Positions 36,561 through 45,485 of a DNA stretch of 64,000 nucleotides are shown in pieces; the stretch's first letter is position 1; each line of letters opens with the position of its first letter. The notes under the pieces are model-generated. The model did no database searches. It was not told where the DNA came from and worked only from the letters and a program-made list of their open reading frames with translations. The translations under genes were made by a program, and so were the position numbers. The stretch comes from Streptomyces mangrovisoli. GTDB lineage: Bacteria; Actinomycetota; Actinomycetes; Streptomycetales; Streptomycetaceae. Location of the stretch: contig NZ_LAVA02000002.1 of the NCBI RefSeq assembly GCF_000974985.2, positions 1-64,000 of the forward strand. The letters are read 5' to 3'.

Positions 36561-37229
36561 ATGGCTGTCAGCGACGTCCTGGGCGGCATCGTCGCGCCCC
36601 TGAACACGGTGCTGTTCGACTTCGGCCGCGACGCGGTGACCTGGGCGGAGCTGCTCGGCTTCGCCACGGGCGCGGCCTGCGTCTGGCTGACCGTCAGGGC
36701 GAAGACCGCCAACTTCCCCGTCGGCATCGCCAACAACCTGTTCTTCCTCGTTCTGTTCTGGAGCGCCCGGCTGTACGCCGACGCCGCGCTGCAGGTCGTG
36801 TACCTGCTCCTGGCCGCCGTCGGCTGGTGGACCTGGCTGCGGGGCGGCGAACTCCGCTCCGCCCGCCCGATGGGCCACGCCAGCGCGCGCACCGTCGTCG
36901 TCCTGCTGCTGCTGGCGATACCCGCCACCTGGGGTCTGACCGTCGTGTTGACCCGTGCCCAGGACATCGCGCCGTTCTGGGACGCCGCGACCACCGCCCT
37001 GTCGCTGGCCGCCCAGTGGCTGCTCAACACCAAGTCCTACGAGAACTGGTACTTCTGGATCGCCGCGGACGTGGTCTACATCCCGCTCTACTTCGCCAAG
37101 GTGCTCTATCTGACGGGCGTCGTCTACGTGCTCTTCCTGACGATGTGCCTGCTCGGACTGCGCCGGTGGCACCGGGAGTTGGCCGTCTCCGGCCGTTCGT
37201 CCGCCGCGGCACGGCTGGTGCGCGCATGA
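36561..37229 (+). CDS. pnuC: PnuC-type nicotinamide riboside transporter
   Basis: A 222-residue integral membrane protein with seven hydrophobic segments. The family signature is clear: 'TWAELLGFATGAACVWLTVR', 'NFPVGIANNLFFLVLFW', 'YADAALQVVYLLLAAVGWWTW', and near the end 'NWYFWIAADVVYIPLYFAKV'. PnuC carries nicotinamide riboside by facilitated diffusion, trapped inside by phosphorylation. AAGGAG precedes the ATG. The stop overlaps the nadR-like start (ATGA), so import and trapping are co-translated. Confidence 0.92.
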   Translation: MAVSDVLGGIVAPLNTVLFDFGRDAVTWAELLGFATGAACVWLTVRAKTANFPVGIANNLFFLVLFWSARLYADAALQVVYLLLAAVGWWTWLRGGELRSARPMGHASARTVVVLLLLAIPATWGLTVVLTRAQDIAPFWDAATTALSLAAQWLLNTKSYENWYFWIAADVVYIPLYFAKVLYLTGVVYVLFLTMCLLGLRRWHRELAVSGRSSAAARLVRA

Positions 37230-38347
37230 GCGCCTCCTTCGGGCACGGGCTGGTCATCGGCAAGTTCTATCCGCCGCACGCCGGTCACCATTTCCTGGTG
37301 CGCACCGCGGCGGACAGCTGCCGTCGCGTCACGGTCGTGGTGATGGCGGCCGACGTGGAGTCGATACCGCTGGCCGAACGGGTCGCCTGGCTGCGCGAGG
37401 CGTACACGGACCGGCCGCACGTGACCGTCGCGGGCATCGTCGACAACATCGAGGTGGACTACGACAGCGACGACGCCTGGGCCGGACACGTCGCCCTCAT
37501 GCGCGAGGCGGTGGCCACCGCGGCGCACGCCGCCACACCGATCGACGCGGTCTTCACCTCGGAGCCCTACGGCGCCGAACTGGCGCGCCGGTTCGGCGCG
37601 GCGGACGTCCGCCTCGACGCCGCACGGGAGACCTTCGCGGTGTCCGCCACGGCCGTCCGCGGCGACCCGGCGGCCCGCTGGGACGCGCTGGAGCCGCCCG
37701 TGCGGGCCTGGTTCGCCCGGCGGGTGGTGGTGCTCGGCGCCGAGTCCACCGGCACCACCACGCTCTCCCGCGACCTCGCCCAGGCACTGCGCACCCGTGG
37801 CGGTCCTCACGCGCTCACCGGGTGGGTGCCCGAGTACGGGCGCGAACTGACCGTCGCCAAGCTCGCGGTGGCCCGCGCGCTGGCCGCCCGCCGCGGCGGC
37901 CTGCCCGAGCCCACGGTCTTCGACCTGGAGTGGAGCGACGCCGACTTCGAGAACGTCGCCGCCCGCCAGACGGCCGACGAGGACCGCGCCGCCCGGGCCG
38001 GCGGACCTGTGCTGGTGTGCGACACCGACGCGCTCGCCACCACCGTCTGGCAGGAGCGCTACGTCGGCCGGACCACCGAGGCGGTCCACCTCCTCGCCGA
38101 CGCCATGCCGCCCAGGGCGCTGTATCTGCTCACCGACCACGCCGATGTGCCCTTCCACGACGACGGCCTGCGCGACGGCGAGGAGCTGCGTCCCTGGATG
38201 ACCGAGCGGTTCCGCAAGGTGCTGGCCGATCGCGGGGTGCCCTGGCAGGAGGTGCGCGGCGACCGCGCGACGCGGCTGCGACGCGCCCTGGAAGCGGTCG
38301 ACCGCATGCTGGAGCGGGGCTGGCAACTGGCCGCGCCGCTCGGCTGA
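37226..38347 (+). CDS. nadR: NadR-like NMN adenylyltransferase/ribosylnicotinamide kinase
   Basis: A 373-residue bifunctional protein lacking the E. coli NadR repressor domain. Residues ~8-150: nucleotidyltransferase domain, 'GLVIGKFYPPHAGHHFLV' (HxGH) and C-terminal 'VSATAVRGD' (ISxTxxR-like). Residues ~165-370: ribosylnicotinamide kinase-type P-loop domain, 'VVLGAESTGTTTLSRDL', 'VPEYGRE' and 'PVLVCDTDALATTVW'. The Walker A position normally held by lysine is threonine (G176-T177-T178), see findings. Role: turning imported nicotinamide riboside into NMN and NAD. Translationally coupled to pnuC. Confidence 0.85.
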   Translation: MSASFGHGLVIGKFYPPHAGHHFLVRTAADSCRRVTVVVMAADVESIPLAERVAWLREAYTDRPHVTVAGIVDNIEVDYDSDDAWAGHVALMREAVATAAHAATPIDAVFTSEPYGAELARRFGAADVRLDAARETFAVSATAVRGDPAARWDALEPPVRAWFARRVVVLGAESTGTTTLSRDLAQALRTRGGPHALTGWVPEYGRELTVAKLAVARALAARRGGLPEPTVFDLEWSDADFENVAARQTADEDRAARAGGPVLVCDTDALATTVWQERYVGRTTEAVHLLADAMPPRALYLLTDHADVPFHDDGLRDGEELRPWMTERFRKVLADRGVPWQEVRGDRATRLRRALEAVDRMLERGWQLAAPLG

Positions 38348-38458
38348 GTTCGGGGCCCGGCGTGTCCGTGGGCGCGCAACGCGCCTACGGCGTCGGCGCC
38401 TTGGGCGTCAGCGCCTCTGACCTTCGCGGCCGTACGCCGTCGGCAAACGACGGATCCG

Positions 38459-39436
38459 TCACGGGGACGCGGGCTGCGGACGGGCCGCCGTGGTGTGCTG
38501 CGTGAAGCGATTCCGGTACGACGTCGGCGTGGTCGCGTACTGCGCGGTGAAGTTCTGCCGGAAGGTCACGGCGCTGGCGAACCCGCACGCCGAGGCGATC
38601 CGCGTGACGCTCCAGGCCGTCGTCTCCAGCAGCCTGCGGGCCTCGTCGAGTCTGCGGGTGAGGACCCACCGGGCCGGGGTCATGCCGGTCGCCTCCTGGA
38701 AGCGGCGGGAGAAGTTGCGCGGGCTCATCCTCGCGTGAGCGGCCAGTTCGGTCACCGACAGGGGCTGATCGAGGTTGGCCAGGGCCCAGGTGACCGTCTC
38801 CCCGATGGGCCCCACGGCGTCGTCGGGCAACGGCCGGTCGATGTACTGGGCCTGGTCGCCCTCCCGGTGCGGGGCGATGACCAGGTGACGCGCGACCGTC
38901 GTAGCCGTCGCCGAGCCCAGCCGCGTCCGCACGATGTGGAGGCAGGCGTCGAGCCCGGACGCCGTACCGGCGGAGGTGAGCACGTCGCCGTGGTCCACGT
39001 ACAGGGAGTCCGCGTGCACGTCCACCGCCGGGTAGCGCGCGGCCAGTTCCGCCGCCGCGGTCCAGTGCGTCGCCACCGACCGCCCGTCGAGCACCCCGCT
39101 GCCGGCCACCGCGAACGCGCCGAGGCAGAGCCCGACGATGCCCGCTCCGCGTTCGTGCCCGTCCCGGATCAGATCGGTCATGGTGCCGTCCGGTTCCGGG
39201 AGCTCCTCGGGCCAGGAAGGGAAGACCAGCAGATCGGCGTCGTCCGCGGCCGCCGGTCCGGCGAGATCGCCGAGCAGGACCCCCTCCGAGGTACGGACCG
39301 GCCGCCCGTCGGAGCTCCAGACCGTGATGGTCCACCCCTGCGCCAGCCCCAGCCGGCCGACCTCACCGAACACGAGCAGCGGCGCGGCGAGATGGAAGGC
39401 GGTGATCCCGTCGAAGGCGTGAACCGCGATACGCAT
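38459..39436 (-). CDS. GlxA-type AraC regulator with PfpI-like domain
   Basis: A 325-residue regulator. Residues 1-170 form a DJ-1/PfpI-like domain ('MRIAVHAFDGITAFHLAAPL', nucleophile-elbow 'GIVGLCLGAFAVAGSGVLDG'); residues ~215-315 an AraC-type double HTH ('LSVTELAAHARMSPRNFSRRF', 'VTRIASACGFASAVTFRQNF'). It is divergent from the isochorismatase-family gene at 39596 (159-base gap), its likely target. Related GlxA-family regulators control catabolic hydrolases; the effector is unknown. An in-frame start further upstream exists but ATG 39436 begins the domain. Confidence 0.88.
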   Translation of the reverse strand: MRIAVHAFDGITAFHLAAPLLVFGEVGRLGLAQGWTITVWSSDGRPVRTSEGVLLGDLAGPAAADDADLLVFPSWPEELPEPDGTMTDLIRDGHERGAGIVGLCLGAFAVAGSGVLDGRSVATHWTAAAELAARYPAVDVHADSLYVDHGDVLTSAGTASGLDACLHIVRTRLGSATATTVARHLVIAPHREGDQAQYIDRPLPDDAVGPIGETVTWALANLDQPLSVTELAAHARMSPRNFSRRFQEATGMTPARWVLTRRLDEARRLLETTAWSVTRIASACGFASAVTFRQNFTAQYATTPTSYRNRFTQHTTAARPQPASP

Positions 39437-39595
39437 GGCCCTCTGTCCTGATCTCATCGAATATCTGCTTCTCTGCCACTCACTGTAGGCCGTGCCGCGC
39501 GCCGAGGATGGACGCAGATCGAAATCCACGACGTCACGGCACCACCGAGGCCCACGCCCCCGCGCGGGCCGACCCGCCAGACGAAGGAGAGAACG

Positions 39596-40225
39596 TTGAC
39601 CACCCCACGCCGCGCCCTTGTCCTCATCGACGTGCAGCAGGAGTACTTCGAGGGACCGCTCACCATCCAGTACCCGCCCCGCGACGCATCACTGGCCCGC
39701 ATCCTGGAAACCCTGGACCTCGCCGCCCAGGCCGGCCTGCCCGTCGTCGCCCTCCAGCACGAAGCCCCGCAGGACGCCCCCGTCTTCGCGGTCGGCTCGG
39801 CCGGCTGGGAACTCCACCCGGAGGTGGAACGCCGCCTCCCCCCGACGGCCAGGCGCGTGGTCAAGAACTACTCGGACATCTTCTCCGCCACCGGCCTCGC
39901 CGACTGGTTCAAGGAGAACCAGATCGACACGCTGACCCTGGTCGGCTACATGACCAACAACTGTGTCCTCGCGACCGCCGCCGCGGCCGAACCCCTCGGT
40001 TTCACCGTCGAGGTCCTCTCCGACGCGACCGGCGCCGTCCACCTCTCCAACGAGGCCGGCACCGCCTCCGCCCGGCAGATCCACGAGACCCTGATGACGC
40101 TCCTCCACTCCAACTGGGCCGCGGTCACCACCACCGACGCCTGGACCAAGACCGTCACCACCGACGACCGCACCCCGCACAGCGACATCGTCACCTCGGC
40201 CGTTCAAGGCCGGGACGCCAACTGA
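39596..40225 (+). CDS. Isochorismatase-family cysteine hydrolase
   Basis: A 209-residue cytosolic hydrolase. The catalytic triad of the family is visible: Asp in 'LVLIDVQQEYF', Lys in 'RRVVKNYSDIFSAT' and Cys in 'LVGYMTNNCVLATAAAAE' (the cis-peptide-Cys loop). Likely an amidase or nicotinamidase-like enzyme; the substrate is open. TTG start with AAGGAGAG 4 bases upstream. It is divergent from a GlxA-type regulator. Its nearness to pnuC-nadR makes a nicotinamide-like substrate conceivable, but this is only position. Confidence 0.85.
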   Translation: MTTPRRALVLIDVQQEYFEGPLTIQYPPRDASLARILETLDLAAQAGLPVVALQHEAPQDAPVFAVGSAGWELHPEVERRLPPTARRVVKNYSDIFSATGLADWFKENQIDTLTLVGYMTNNCVLATAAAAEPLGFTVEVLSDATGAVHLSNEAGTASARQIHETLMTLLHSNWAAVTTTDAWTKTVTTDDRTPHSDIVTSAVQGRDAN

Positions 40226-40312
40226 CGACGGAACGAGGCCGGTTGCGCGCCGCGGACCTGCATGGTGGAGAGTGGGCTTCCGACAACTTCCACGTCAGGA
40301 GCGCTCCTTCCG

Positions 40313-41092
40313 ATGACCGCACAGCCCACCCGCCCTGAGCGCAGCGGTTCCGGGACCGCCTCGCTCACGGGTGTCACGCCGTTCAAGTCTGCCCTCGTCA
40401 AAGCGGTGTTCAGGGATGTGACCCCGCTGCATGTCTCGCGGCCGGCCGCGTGGGCCGCGGCGTCGGTGACGCGGACGGTGCTGACGGAGATCATCGACGG
40501 CGCGCGGAGGGCGGCGGCGGAGCAGGCCCGCACGAAGCTGATTCCCGGGGATCTCGTGTCGGCGATCGGCCGGAACGTCCAGCTCGAGGTGGGGGCCACG
40601 TGGTACCTCCACAGCCCGACGTTTCACGGCCTGATGGGTGTCCTGTACGACGCCGACGGTGTCGTCGTGTCTGCGCGTGAGCGCCGCGGACCGCGCACAC
40701 CGAGTGCCGTGGCCGGCGCCCACAGATTCGAGGCCGGGATCAAGAAGCTGCTGCGGAGCCGGGCGGCGACGGCCGTACCGGCGCTGGTCCGTGACCTGGA
40801 CGGAATCGCGAGCGTGTTCCTGACGGACCTCGCCCGGGACGCGGCCACGGTCGTCCGCGAGGGCGGGGCCAGGCGGTACGGCACGGTCGCCCTGGCCACG
40901 TCGGACGAACCGGCCCCGCCCCCGCTCCTCAAGGATGCCCCCCGGCCGCGGCCCGCCCGCGGGTGGGACGGGCGGACCATCGGCAGGGACGACATCCTCG
41001 CCGCCACCAGGATGCAGTTGTTCGGCGGCAGCCTCAGGCAGCGGGCCCTGGCTGAAGCACGCGAGGCGACACGGAACACCGAGTCCGGCTGA
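40313..41092 (+). CDS. Putative tandem histone-fold (histone doublet) protein
   Basis: A 259-residue protein that reads as two histone folds. Fold 1 (about 23-90): short helix 'PFKSALVKAVFRD', loop, long helix from 'RPAAWAAASVTRTVLTEII' to 'RRAAAEQ', then 'RTKLIPGDLVSAIGRN', matching the H2A segment TRIIPRHLQLAIRN. Fold 2 (about 138-240): 'RFEAGIKKLLRSR', long helix 'IASVFLTDLARDAATVV' (like H4 VFLENVIRDAVTY), a Pro-rich insert (184-220), then 'GRTIGRDDILAATRM', matching archaeal GRKTIKAEDIELAVR. R73/D80 and R221/D227 fit the R-D clamp. ATG 40313 follows AGGAG (11 bases). DNA binding is inferred; function is unknown. Bacterial histones are rare, so this needs structural confirmation. Confidence 0.7.
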   Translation: MTAQPTRPERSGSGTASLTGVTPFKSALVKAVFRDVTPLHVSRPAAWAAASVTRTVLTEIIDGARRAAAEQARTKLIPGDLVSAIGRNVQLEVGATWYLHSPTFHGLMGVLYDADGVVVSARERRGPRTPSAVAGAHRFEAGIKKLLRSRAATAVPALVRDLDGIASVFLTDLARDAATVVREGGARRYGTVALATSDEPAPPPLLKDAPRPRPARGWDGRTIGRDDILAATRMQLFGGSLRQRALAEAREATRNTESG

Positions 41093-41261
41093 GCGGCGCG
41101 ACAGGATCGGGCGGCCGGCCGACAGGTGCCGTGGTAGCGTCGCGCCGACCGCCAGGGGACCTGCCCGGACGAGCCCACCGCAGGTCGACGCGGTCCCGAG
41201 TCCGCCCCCGGCGAGATGGGCGCCGCCGTCGGCCCGCCGGACCCATCACCCAGGAGACGTC

Positions 41262-42143
41262 GTGGACGCAGGCACCCCCTCCACGGATTCCGCCCGTCCG
41301 GACCCCCGGCCTCGCCCGCTGGACGTCCGCTGGATCCACGGCTCTCCGTCGGCCAAACACAACACCGACCCGGACATCCAGGTCCACGCCCACGACGAAC
41401 ACACCGTCGTCCTGCGGCAGAACATGGCGATCGACTACGAGGCGCCGTTCCTGTTCCTGCTCTTCGGCCAGACCCGCGCGGTGCTGATCGACACCGGCGC
41501 CACCGCGTCCGCCGAGTTCTTCCCGCTGCGACGGGTCGTCGACGAACTCGTCGCCACCTGGCTCGCCCGCCACCCCCGCGACGGCTACCACCTCCTGGTG
41601 CTGCACACCCATCCGCACGGCGACCACATCGCGGGCGACGGCCAGTTCGCCGACCGCCCGGACACCACGGTGGTCGGCGCGGACCTCGCCACCGCCTGGA
41701 AGTACTTCGGATTCGACGAGGACCCCGGCGCCGTGGCGCGGGTCGACCTGGGCGGCGGCCGCGTGCTCGAATGCCTGGCCACCCCCGGACACCACCAGGC
41801 GGCGGTCACGTTCTACGACCCCTGGAGCGGGTTCCTGCTCACCGGCGACACGGTCTATCCCGGGCGCCTGTACATCCAGGACTGGGCCGCCTTCTCCCGG
41901 AGCGTCGACCGGCTGATCGAGTTCTGCACCCTCCGGCCGGTCACCCACGTCCTGGGCTGCCACATCGAGATGACCACCGAACCCGGCATGGACTACCCGA
42001 TCCGCACCACCTACCAGCCGAACGAACCCCCGCTCGAGATGACCACCGGTCACCTCCACGAGATCCGCGCCGCGCTCGACGAACTCGGCGACCGGCCCAG
42101 GCGCCGCGCCTACCCCCGCTTCGTCATCTGCCCCGACGACTGA
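41262..42143 (+). CDS. Metallo-beta-lactamase-fold hydrolase
   Basis: A 293-residue MBL-fold protein. The metal motif is 'LHTHPHGDHIAGDGQF' (HxHxDH), followed by 'TPGHHQAAVTFYDP', the second Asp in 'LLTGDTVYPGRLYIQDW' and a late His in 'THVLGCHIEM'. Likely binuclear zinc, hydrolysing an ester, lactone or thioester; the substrate is unknown. GTG 41262 has GGAG in CAGGAGACGTC. No operon partner. Confidence 0.85.
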   Translation: MDAGTPSTDSARPDPRPRPLDVRWIHGSPSAKHNTDPDIQVHAHDEHTVVLRQNMAIDYEAPFLFLLFGQTRAVLIDTGATASAEFFPLRRVVDELVATWLARHPRDGYHLLVLHTHPHGDHIAGDGQFADRPDTTVVGADLATAWKYFGFDEDPGAVARVDLGGGRVLECLATPGHHQAAVTFYDPWSGFLLTGDTVYPGRLYIQDWAAFSRSVDRLIEFCTLRPVTHVLGCHIEMTTEPGMDYPIRTTYQPNEPPLEMTTGHLHEIRAALDELGDRPRRRAYPRFVICPDD

Positions 42144-42204
42144 TCACAGCACCCGACTGCACGCGGAGCAGCTGACAGAAAGCCTGCTCGTAGCCGTGCC
42201 CTGG

Positions 42205-42966
42205 CTACTCCTCGGGCTCCCAGGCGATCAGCTGCTCGACCACCTGCCGGTCGCCCTCGATCTTCAGGTCGCTCGGCGTGAGGCGGCCCCAGACGAAGAG
42301 GAGCAGCTGCTCGGCCGTGCCCGTGACCGAAGCCGAAGCCGGCGCGGCGTCGCCCGTGAGGGGAGCGGGCCACGCGCCGGTGCCGTCCAGTGCGAGGAGC
42401 CAGGAAGGGCCCTCGGTGGCGTGGTAGTGAAGGGTGGCGGCCTCGTGCGGCCAGGCCGCCGGGGTGGAGTTGCAGGTGTCGAGAAACTCCGCCACGCCGT
42501 CGATCGCGACGTCCACCGGCATCGGCTGCACGGCGCCTGCGGCGAGCTGGGCGTCGTAGGTGTGCACCAGCACCTCGTGCACCCGGCGCCGGGCGACGCC
42601 CCAGGCGTTCGCCGGTGACACGCCGGCACTCCACCACGTCCAGCACGCGCGCTCCGGACCGGCCTCGCGCAGCGTGCTCAGCAGCAGCTCGTTCGACTCG
42701 GCGTACCAGGCGAGCAGCGCCTCGAGCTCGCGCGGCGCCTCCGCGGTGTCCTTGGCCGGCGGCGCCTCGGCCGGACCCGCGGCGACGATCGCGGCCCACC
42801 AGCGCTGGCCGGTGCCCAGGTGCTGCACCAGATCGAACAACGTCCACTCGGGGCAGGACGGCACCGGCACGTCAAGACCGGGCGCGGCGGCGACCGCGCT
42901 GCGGAACGCGGCCGACCGCTCGTCGATCAGTCGCAGCAGGGCGGAGTAATCAGGGCTGTCTGTCAC
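42205..42966 (-). CDS. Maleylpyruvate isomerase-family, mycothiol-dependent enzyme
   Basis: A 253-residue DinB-fold protein of the actinobacterial MPI family. The N-terminal mycothiol/metal-binding domain has 'VPSCPEWTLFDLVQHLGTGQRWW' (outline; the CPxWxxxDLxxHLG motif, H at about 50) and 'RRVHEVLVHTYDAQLA' (HExxxHxxD-like). The C-terminal domain is the usual SCP2-like MDMPI tail. Reaction unknown; related proteins use mycothiol as cofactor. Start GTG 42966. Confidence 0.8.
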   Translation of the reverse strand: MTDSPDYSALLRLIDERSAAFRSAVAAAPGLDVPVPSCPEWTLFDLVQHLGTGQRWWAAIVAAGPAEAPPAKDTAEAPRELEALLAWYAESNELLLSTLREAGPERACWTWWSAGVSPANAWGVARRRVHEVLVHTYDAQLAAGAVQPMPVDVAIDGVAEFLDTCNSTPAAWPHEAATLHYHATEGPSWLLALDGTGAWPAPLTGDAAPASASVTGTAEQLLLFVWGRLTPSDLKIEGDRQVVEQLIAWEPEE

Positions 42967-43060
42967 ATCGCCTGCCTATCACCCTGGTTCAGCCGACCGC
43001 ACCCCCTTTTCCAGGACGTCGGCTGCGGGGCTCGGAGCAGCTGCCGGAAGGCCCGCCGGC

Positions 43061-44143
43061 TCATTGGATCAGGTCGGTGTGCGGATGATCGGGAGAGGTC
43101 GGGCAGACGTAGATCTGCATGTTGTCGGTGCTGCCGACTTCGACCTTGGTCGGCTGCGAGGGGCGTTGGCCACAGCAATGACCGCCGGCGTCGTCGGCGG
43201 CGGCCCTGTCTTCGTGAGGCGTCCAACTGCGTCCCGCACGGCCGCTCCATTCGAAGGAGGCGATGGTCAGCAGCGGGACCATCTGCACCTCACAGACGGT
43301 GCAGTAGCGACGGTAGGGGTCGGTGCGGCCCCACGGGGGCCAGCCGCCGAACTTCCAGCCGGGCGCCTTCGCCAGATGGACGTCGTAGAACTCCTGCGGA
43401 TAGTCCGCGTAGGAGCTGTCCAGGTCGGCACCGGCCGCCTGCCATCTGCTCCAGCCCCCGACCATGAGCCGCATCTGCGGGCTCAGATCGAGGCTGTTGG
43501 GGTACTCGGTGATCGCTTCCGGTGCCAGCACGCAGGGTTCGGGCACGTAGCCGGGGGAGTTCACCTCGTACGGCTCGGGGGGTGCGGCGAGGAGGTCGAC
43601 GACCTCGGCGGCGGACCGCCAGAACAGCGCGGTCGCCGGTTTCCCATCCGGATGGTGGTCGTAGGGGCACCACAGGACCTGGAGCAGATCGGCCCGCCCG
43701 GGCGGCCGCAGCAGGGGTATGTCGCGCAGGTACAGCTGAGCCACGGGCACCATGGGGACCGGGCAGTCCGCGGGAAAGGGAGGGCCGGCGTCGAGTCGTT
43801 CGGCGAGCCTCGCGGCGTTCCGTTCCTTGACCGCCTCCTCCTCGGGCGTCATTCCACCACGGCCGCTGTGATCACTGTGCCGCCGGGCGCGCACGCGTCT
43901 TGTGAGCCGCACGTCGTCCGGCGACTGGCGGAATCGACTGTCACCGTGCAGGTGCGAGGCTTCGCAGTGCGGCCACGGCTCCGCAGCCGGCCACAGCAAC
44001 GGCCCGCCGACCGAACTCTCCTCGGCCGAAGGCGACCCGGGACGAGGATGCAGCCGCATCGCAGGACGCGCCCATGGCGCCAGCTCGGGAAAGACCGCGC
44101 TCACGTCCACGGGCCGCGGCGGAGTAGTACGTACGAAGACCAT
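43061..44143 (-). CDS. DUF1963-family protein, paralogue of 30735
   Basis: A 360-residue protein clearly related to the one at 30735: shared 'VRTTPPRPVDVSAVFPELA', 'SSVGGPLLWPAAEPWPHCE', 'DLLQVLWCPYDHHPDG', 'YVPEPCVLAPEAITEYPN' and 'CTVCEVQMVPLLTI'. It is about 60 residues longer through an insert after the first motif (about residues 62-115, Arg- and Glu-rich). ATG 44143 has AGGA upstream. Function unknown. Confidence 0.75.
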   Translation of the reverse strand: MVFVRTTPPRPVDVSAVFPELAPWARPAMRLHPRPGSPSAEESSVGGPLLWPAAEPWPHCEASHLHGDSRFRQSPDDVRLTRRVRARRHSDHSGRGGMTPEEEAVKERNAARLAERLDAGPPFPADCPVPMVPVAQLYLRDIPLLRPPGRADLLQVLWCPYDHHPDGKPATALFWRSAAEVVDLLAAPPEPYEVNSPGYVPEPCVLAPEAITEYPNSLDLSPQMRLMVGGWSRWQAAGADLDSSYADYPQEFYDVHLAKAPGWKFGGWPPWGRTDPYRRYCTVCEVQMVPLLTIASFEWSGRAGRSWTPHEDRAAADDAGGHCCGQRPSQPTKVEVGSTDNMQIYVCPTSPDHPHTDLIQ

Positions 44144-44297
44144 GCGGGTGATCCTGTCACTGGCCACTGACAACCCATGGCCGTCTCAACCGGCTTCGGT
44201 GGCACCGGTGTTCGGCTGGTCGAGTCCCAGGTATGCAGTCTCGGCCACAGCGACGGCAGGCCTGCCTGCGTGAGTCGTGCTCCTTGCACTCCCCCGC

Positions 44298-45383
44298 TCA
44301 GCGCAGTACCGCCGCCAGCAGGTCACCGCCCAGGGCCGTCAGGTCGGGAAGGTTGAGGGTGTAGCGGACGTAACGGCCGTGCCGTCGCGCGGTGAGCAGG
44401 CCCGCGCGGCGCAGGACGGCGAGGTGCCGGGAGATCTCCGGGCGGGAGAGTTCCCAGAAGTGGGCCAGTTCGCTGGTGGTGTGCGGGCCGCGGGCCAGGG
44501 TGCGCAGCAGCCGCAGCCGTACCGGATGCGCGAGCGCCTCCAGCCGGAGGGTGACGGTCTCCAGGGAGACCGGCTCCGCCGGAGTCGGCTCGGCCACGGG
44601 GTACTGCACCACCGGATGCCACCCGGGCGCGTGGACCGCGACCAGGTGCGGGCGGCCGTAGACGCTGGGTATGAAGGTGACGCCGGCGCCACGGGCGGCG
44701 GTCGCCTTGTCCTGGACCTTGTCCACGACGATGGTGTCGCCGTCCGGTGCCAGGGTGACCGCGCCGGAGACCGAGGCGAGAGCCGCTTCGAGTCCCTGGC
44801 GTCGGAGCAGGTCGTTCTTCAGACGCAGGTCGGTGGCGAGTTGGACCGAGGCGCCCGCCCAGGCGTCGTCGAAGAAGGCTTCGGCGCACTCCTCCAGCGT
44901 GCGGCGCACCCGTGCCCGTACGCCGACGGGGTCCGCCAACAGCCGCTCCGCGAAGGCCTCTTGCAGCCCGCCGCGGGCCTGGGCCACGTCCAGGGCGCGC
45001 TCGCGCGCGATCGGATCGCTCAGCGGCGACGACCCGGCGAAGTGAACCCGGTTGCTGCCGCACGTGGTGACGAGCGCGGCGGTCACGTACGTCTCGTCGT
45101 CGAGCCGGTCGACGTCGTCCAACTCCTCGGCGAGGGTGGCCCGGGGCCGCGCGGGGATCAGGAAGTCGGCCTGCGAGGAACGCCAGAGGAACTCAGCCTC
45201 CCTGAGCCGCTCGGCCAACTCCGGCCGCAGCCCGGCCCAGACGTCCGCGGCCCAGCCCGCGAACCGGGGATGGTGACCGGGTTCGGCCAGCACATGCAGC
45301 ATCGCGGTCAGCTCGGCCAGCGGCGAGGCGGCGAACCGCACCCGTCCGGACGGCAGGCCGCCGATGTCGATCCTCAGCGTCAT
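44298..45383 (-). CDS. ArsR-type regulator with large N-terminal DUF5937 domain
   Basis: A 361-residue protein. Residues 1-265 form a DUF5937-like domain ('SPLAELTAMLHVLAEPGHHP', 'WRSSQADFLIPARP', 'GVTFIPSVYGRPHLVAVHAP'); residues ~275-355 an ArsR winged helix ('LEALAHPVRLRLLRTLARGP', 'LSRPEISRHLAVLRRAGLL', 'RHGRYVRYTL'). It is divergent from an MFS transporter with a dyad between them, so it probably represses the transporter and senses its substrate. DUF5937-ArsR proteins often flank drug exporters. Confidence 0.85.
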   Translation of the reverse strand: MTLRIDIGGLPSGRVRFAASPLAELTAMLHVLAEPGHHPRFAGWAADVWAGLRPELAERLREAEFLWRSSQADFLIPARPRATLAEELDDVDRLDDETYVTAALVTTCGSNRVHFAGSSPLSDPIARERALDVAQARGGLQEAFAERLLADPVGVRARVRRTLEECAEAFFDDAWAGASVQLATDLRLKNDLLRRQGLEAALASVSGAVTLAPDGDTIVVDKVQDKATAARGAGVTFIPSVYGRPHLVAVHAPGWHPVVQYPVAEPTPAEPVSLETVTLRLEALAHPVRLRLLRTLARGPHTTSELAHFWELSRPEISRHLAVLRRAGLLTARRHGRYVRYTLNLPDLTALGGDLLAAVLR

Positions 45384-45425
45384 CCCGTCATCATCACCGC
45401 CCGGACACCGCTACCGGGGTGCCGA

Positions 45426-45442
45426 TTGACGATGAGCGTCAA
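45426..45442. promoter_or_regulatory. Dyad operator between regulator and MFS gene
   Basis: TTGACG (45426-45431) and CGTCAA (45437-45442) are perfect inverted repeats around ATGAG, in the 102-base divergent gap. TTGACG also reads as a -35 box on the plus strand, so a bound repressor would block it. Confidence 0.55.
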
Positions 45443-45485
45443 CCGACGTGCCCCGCCCCGGCGGCCGGACGCACCGTCTGACGTC

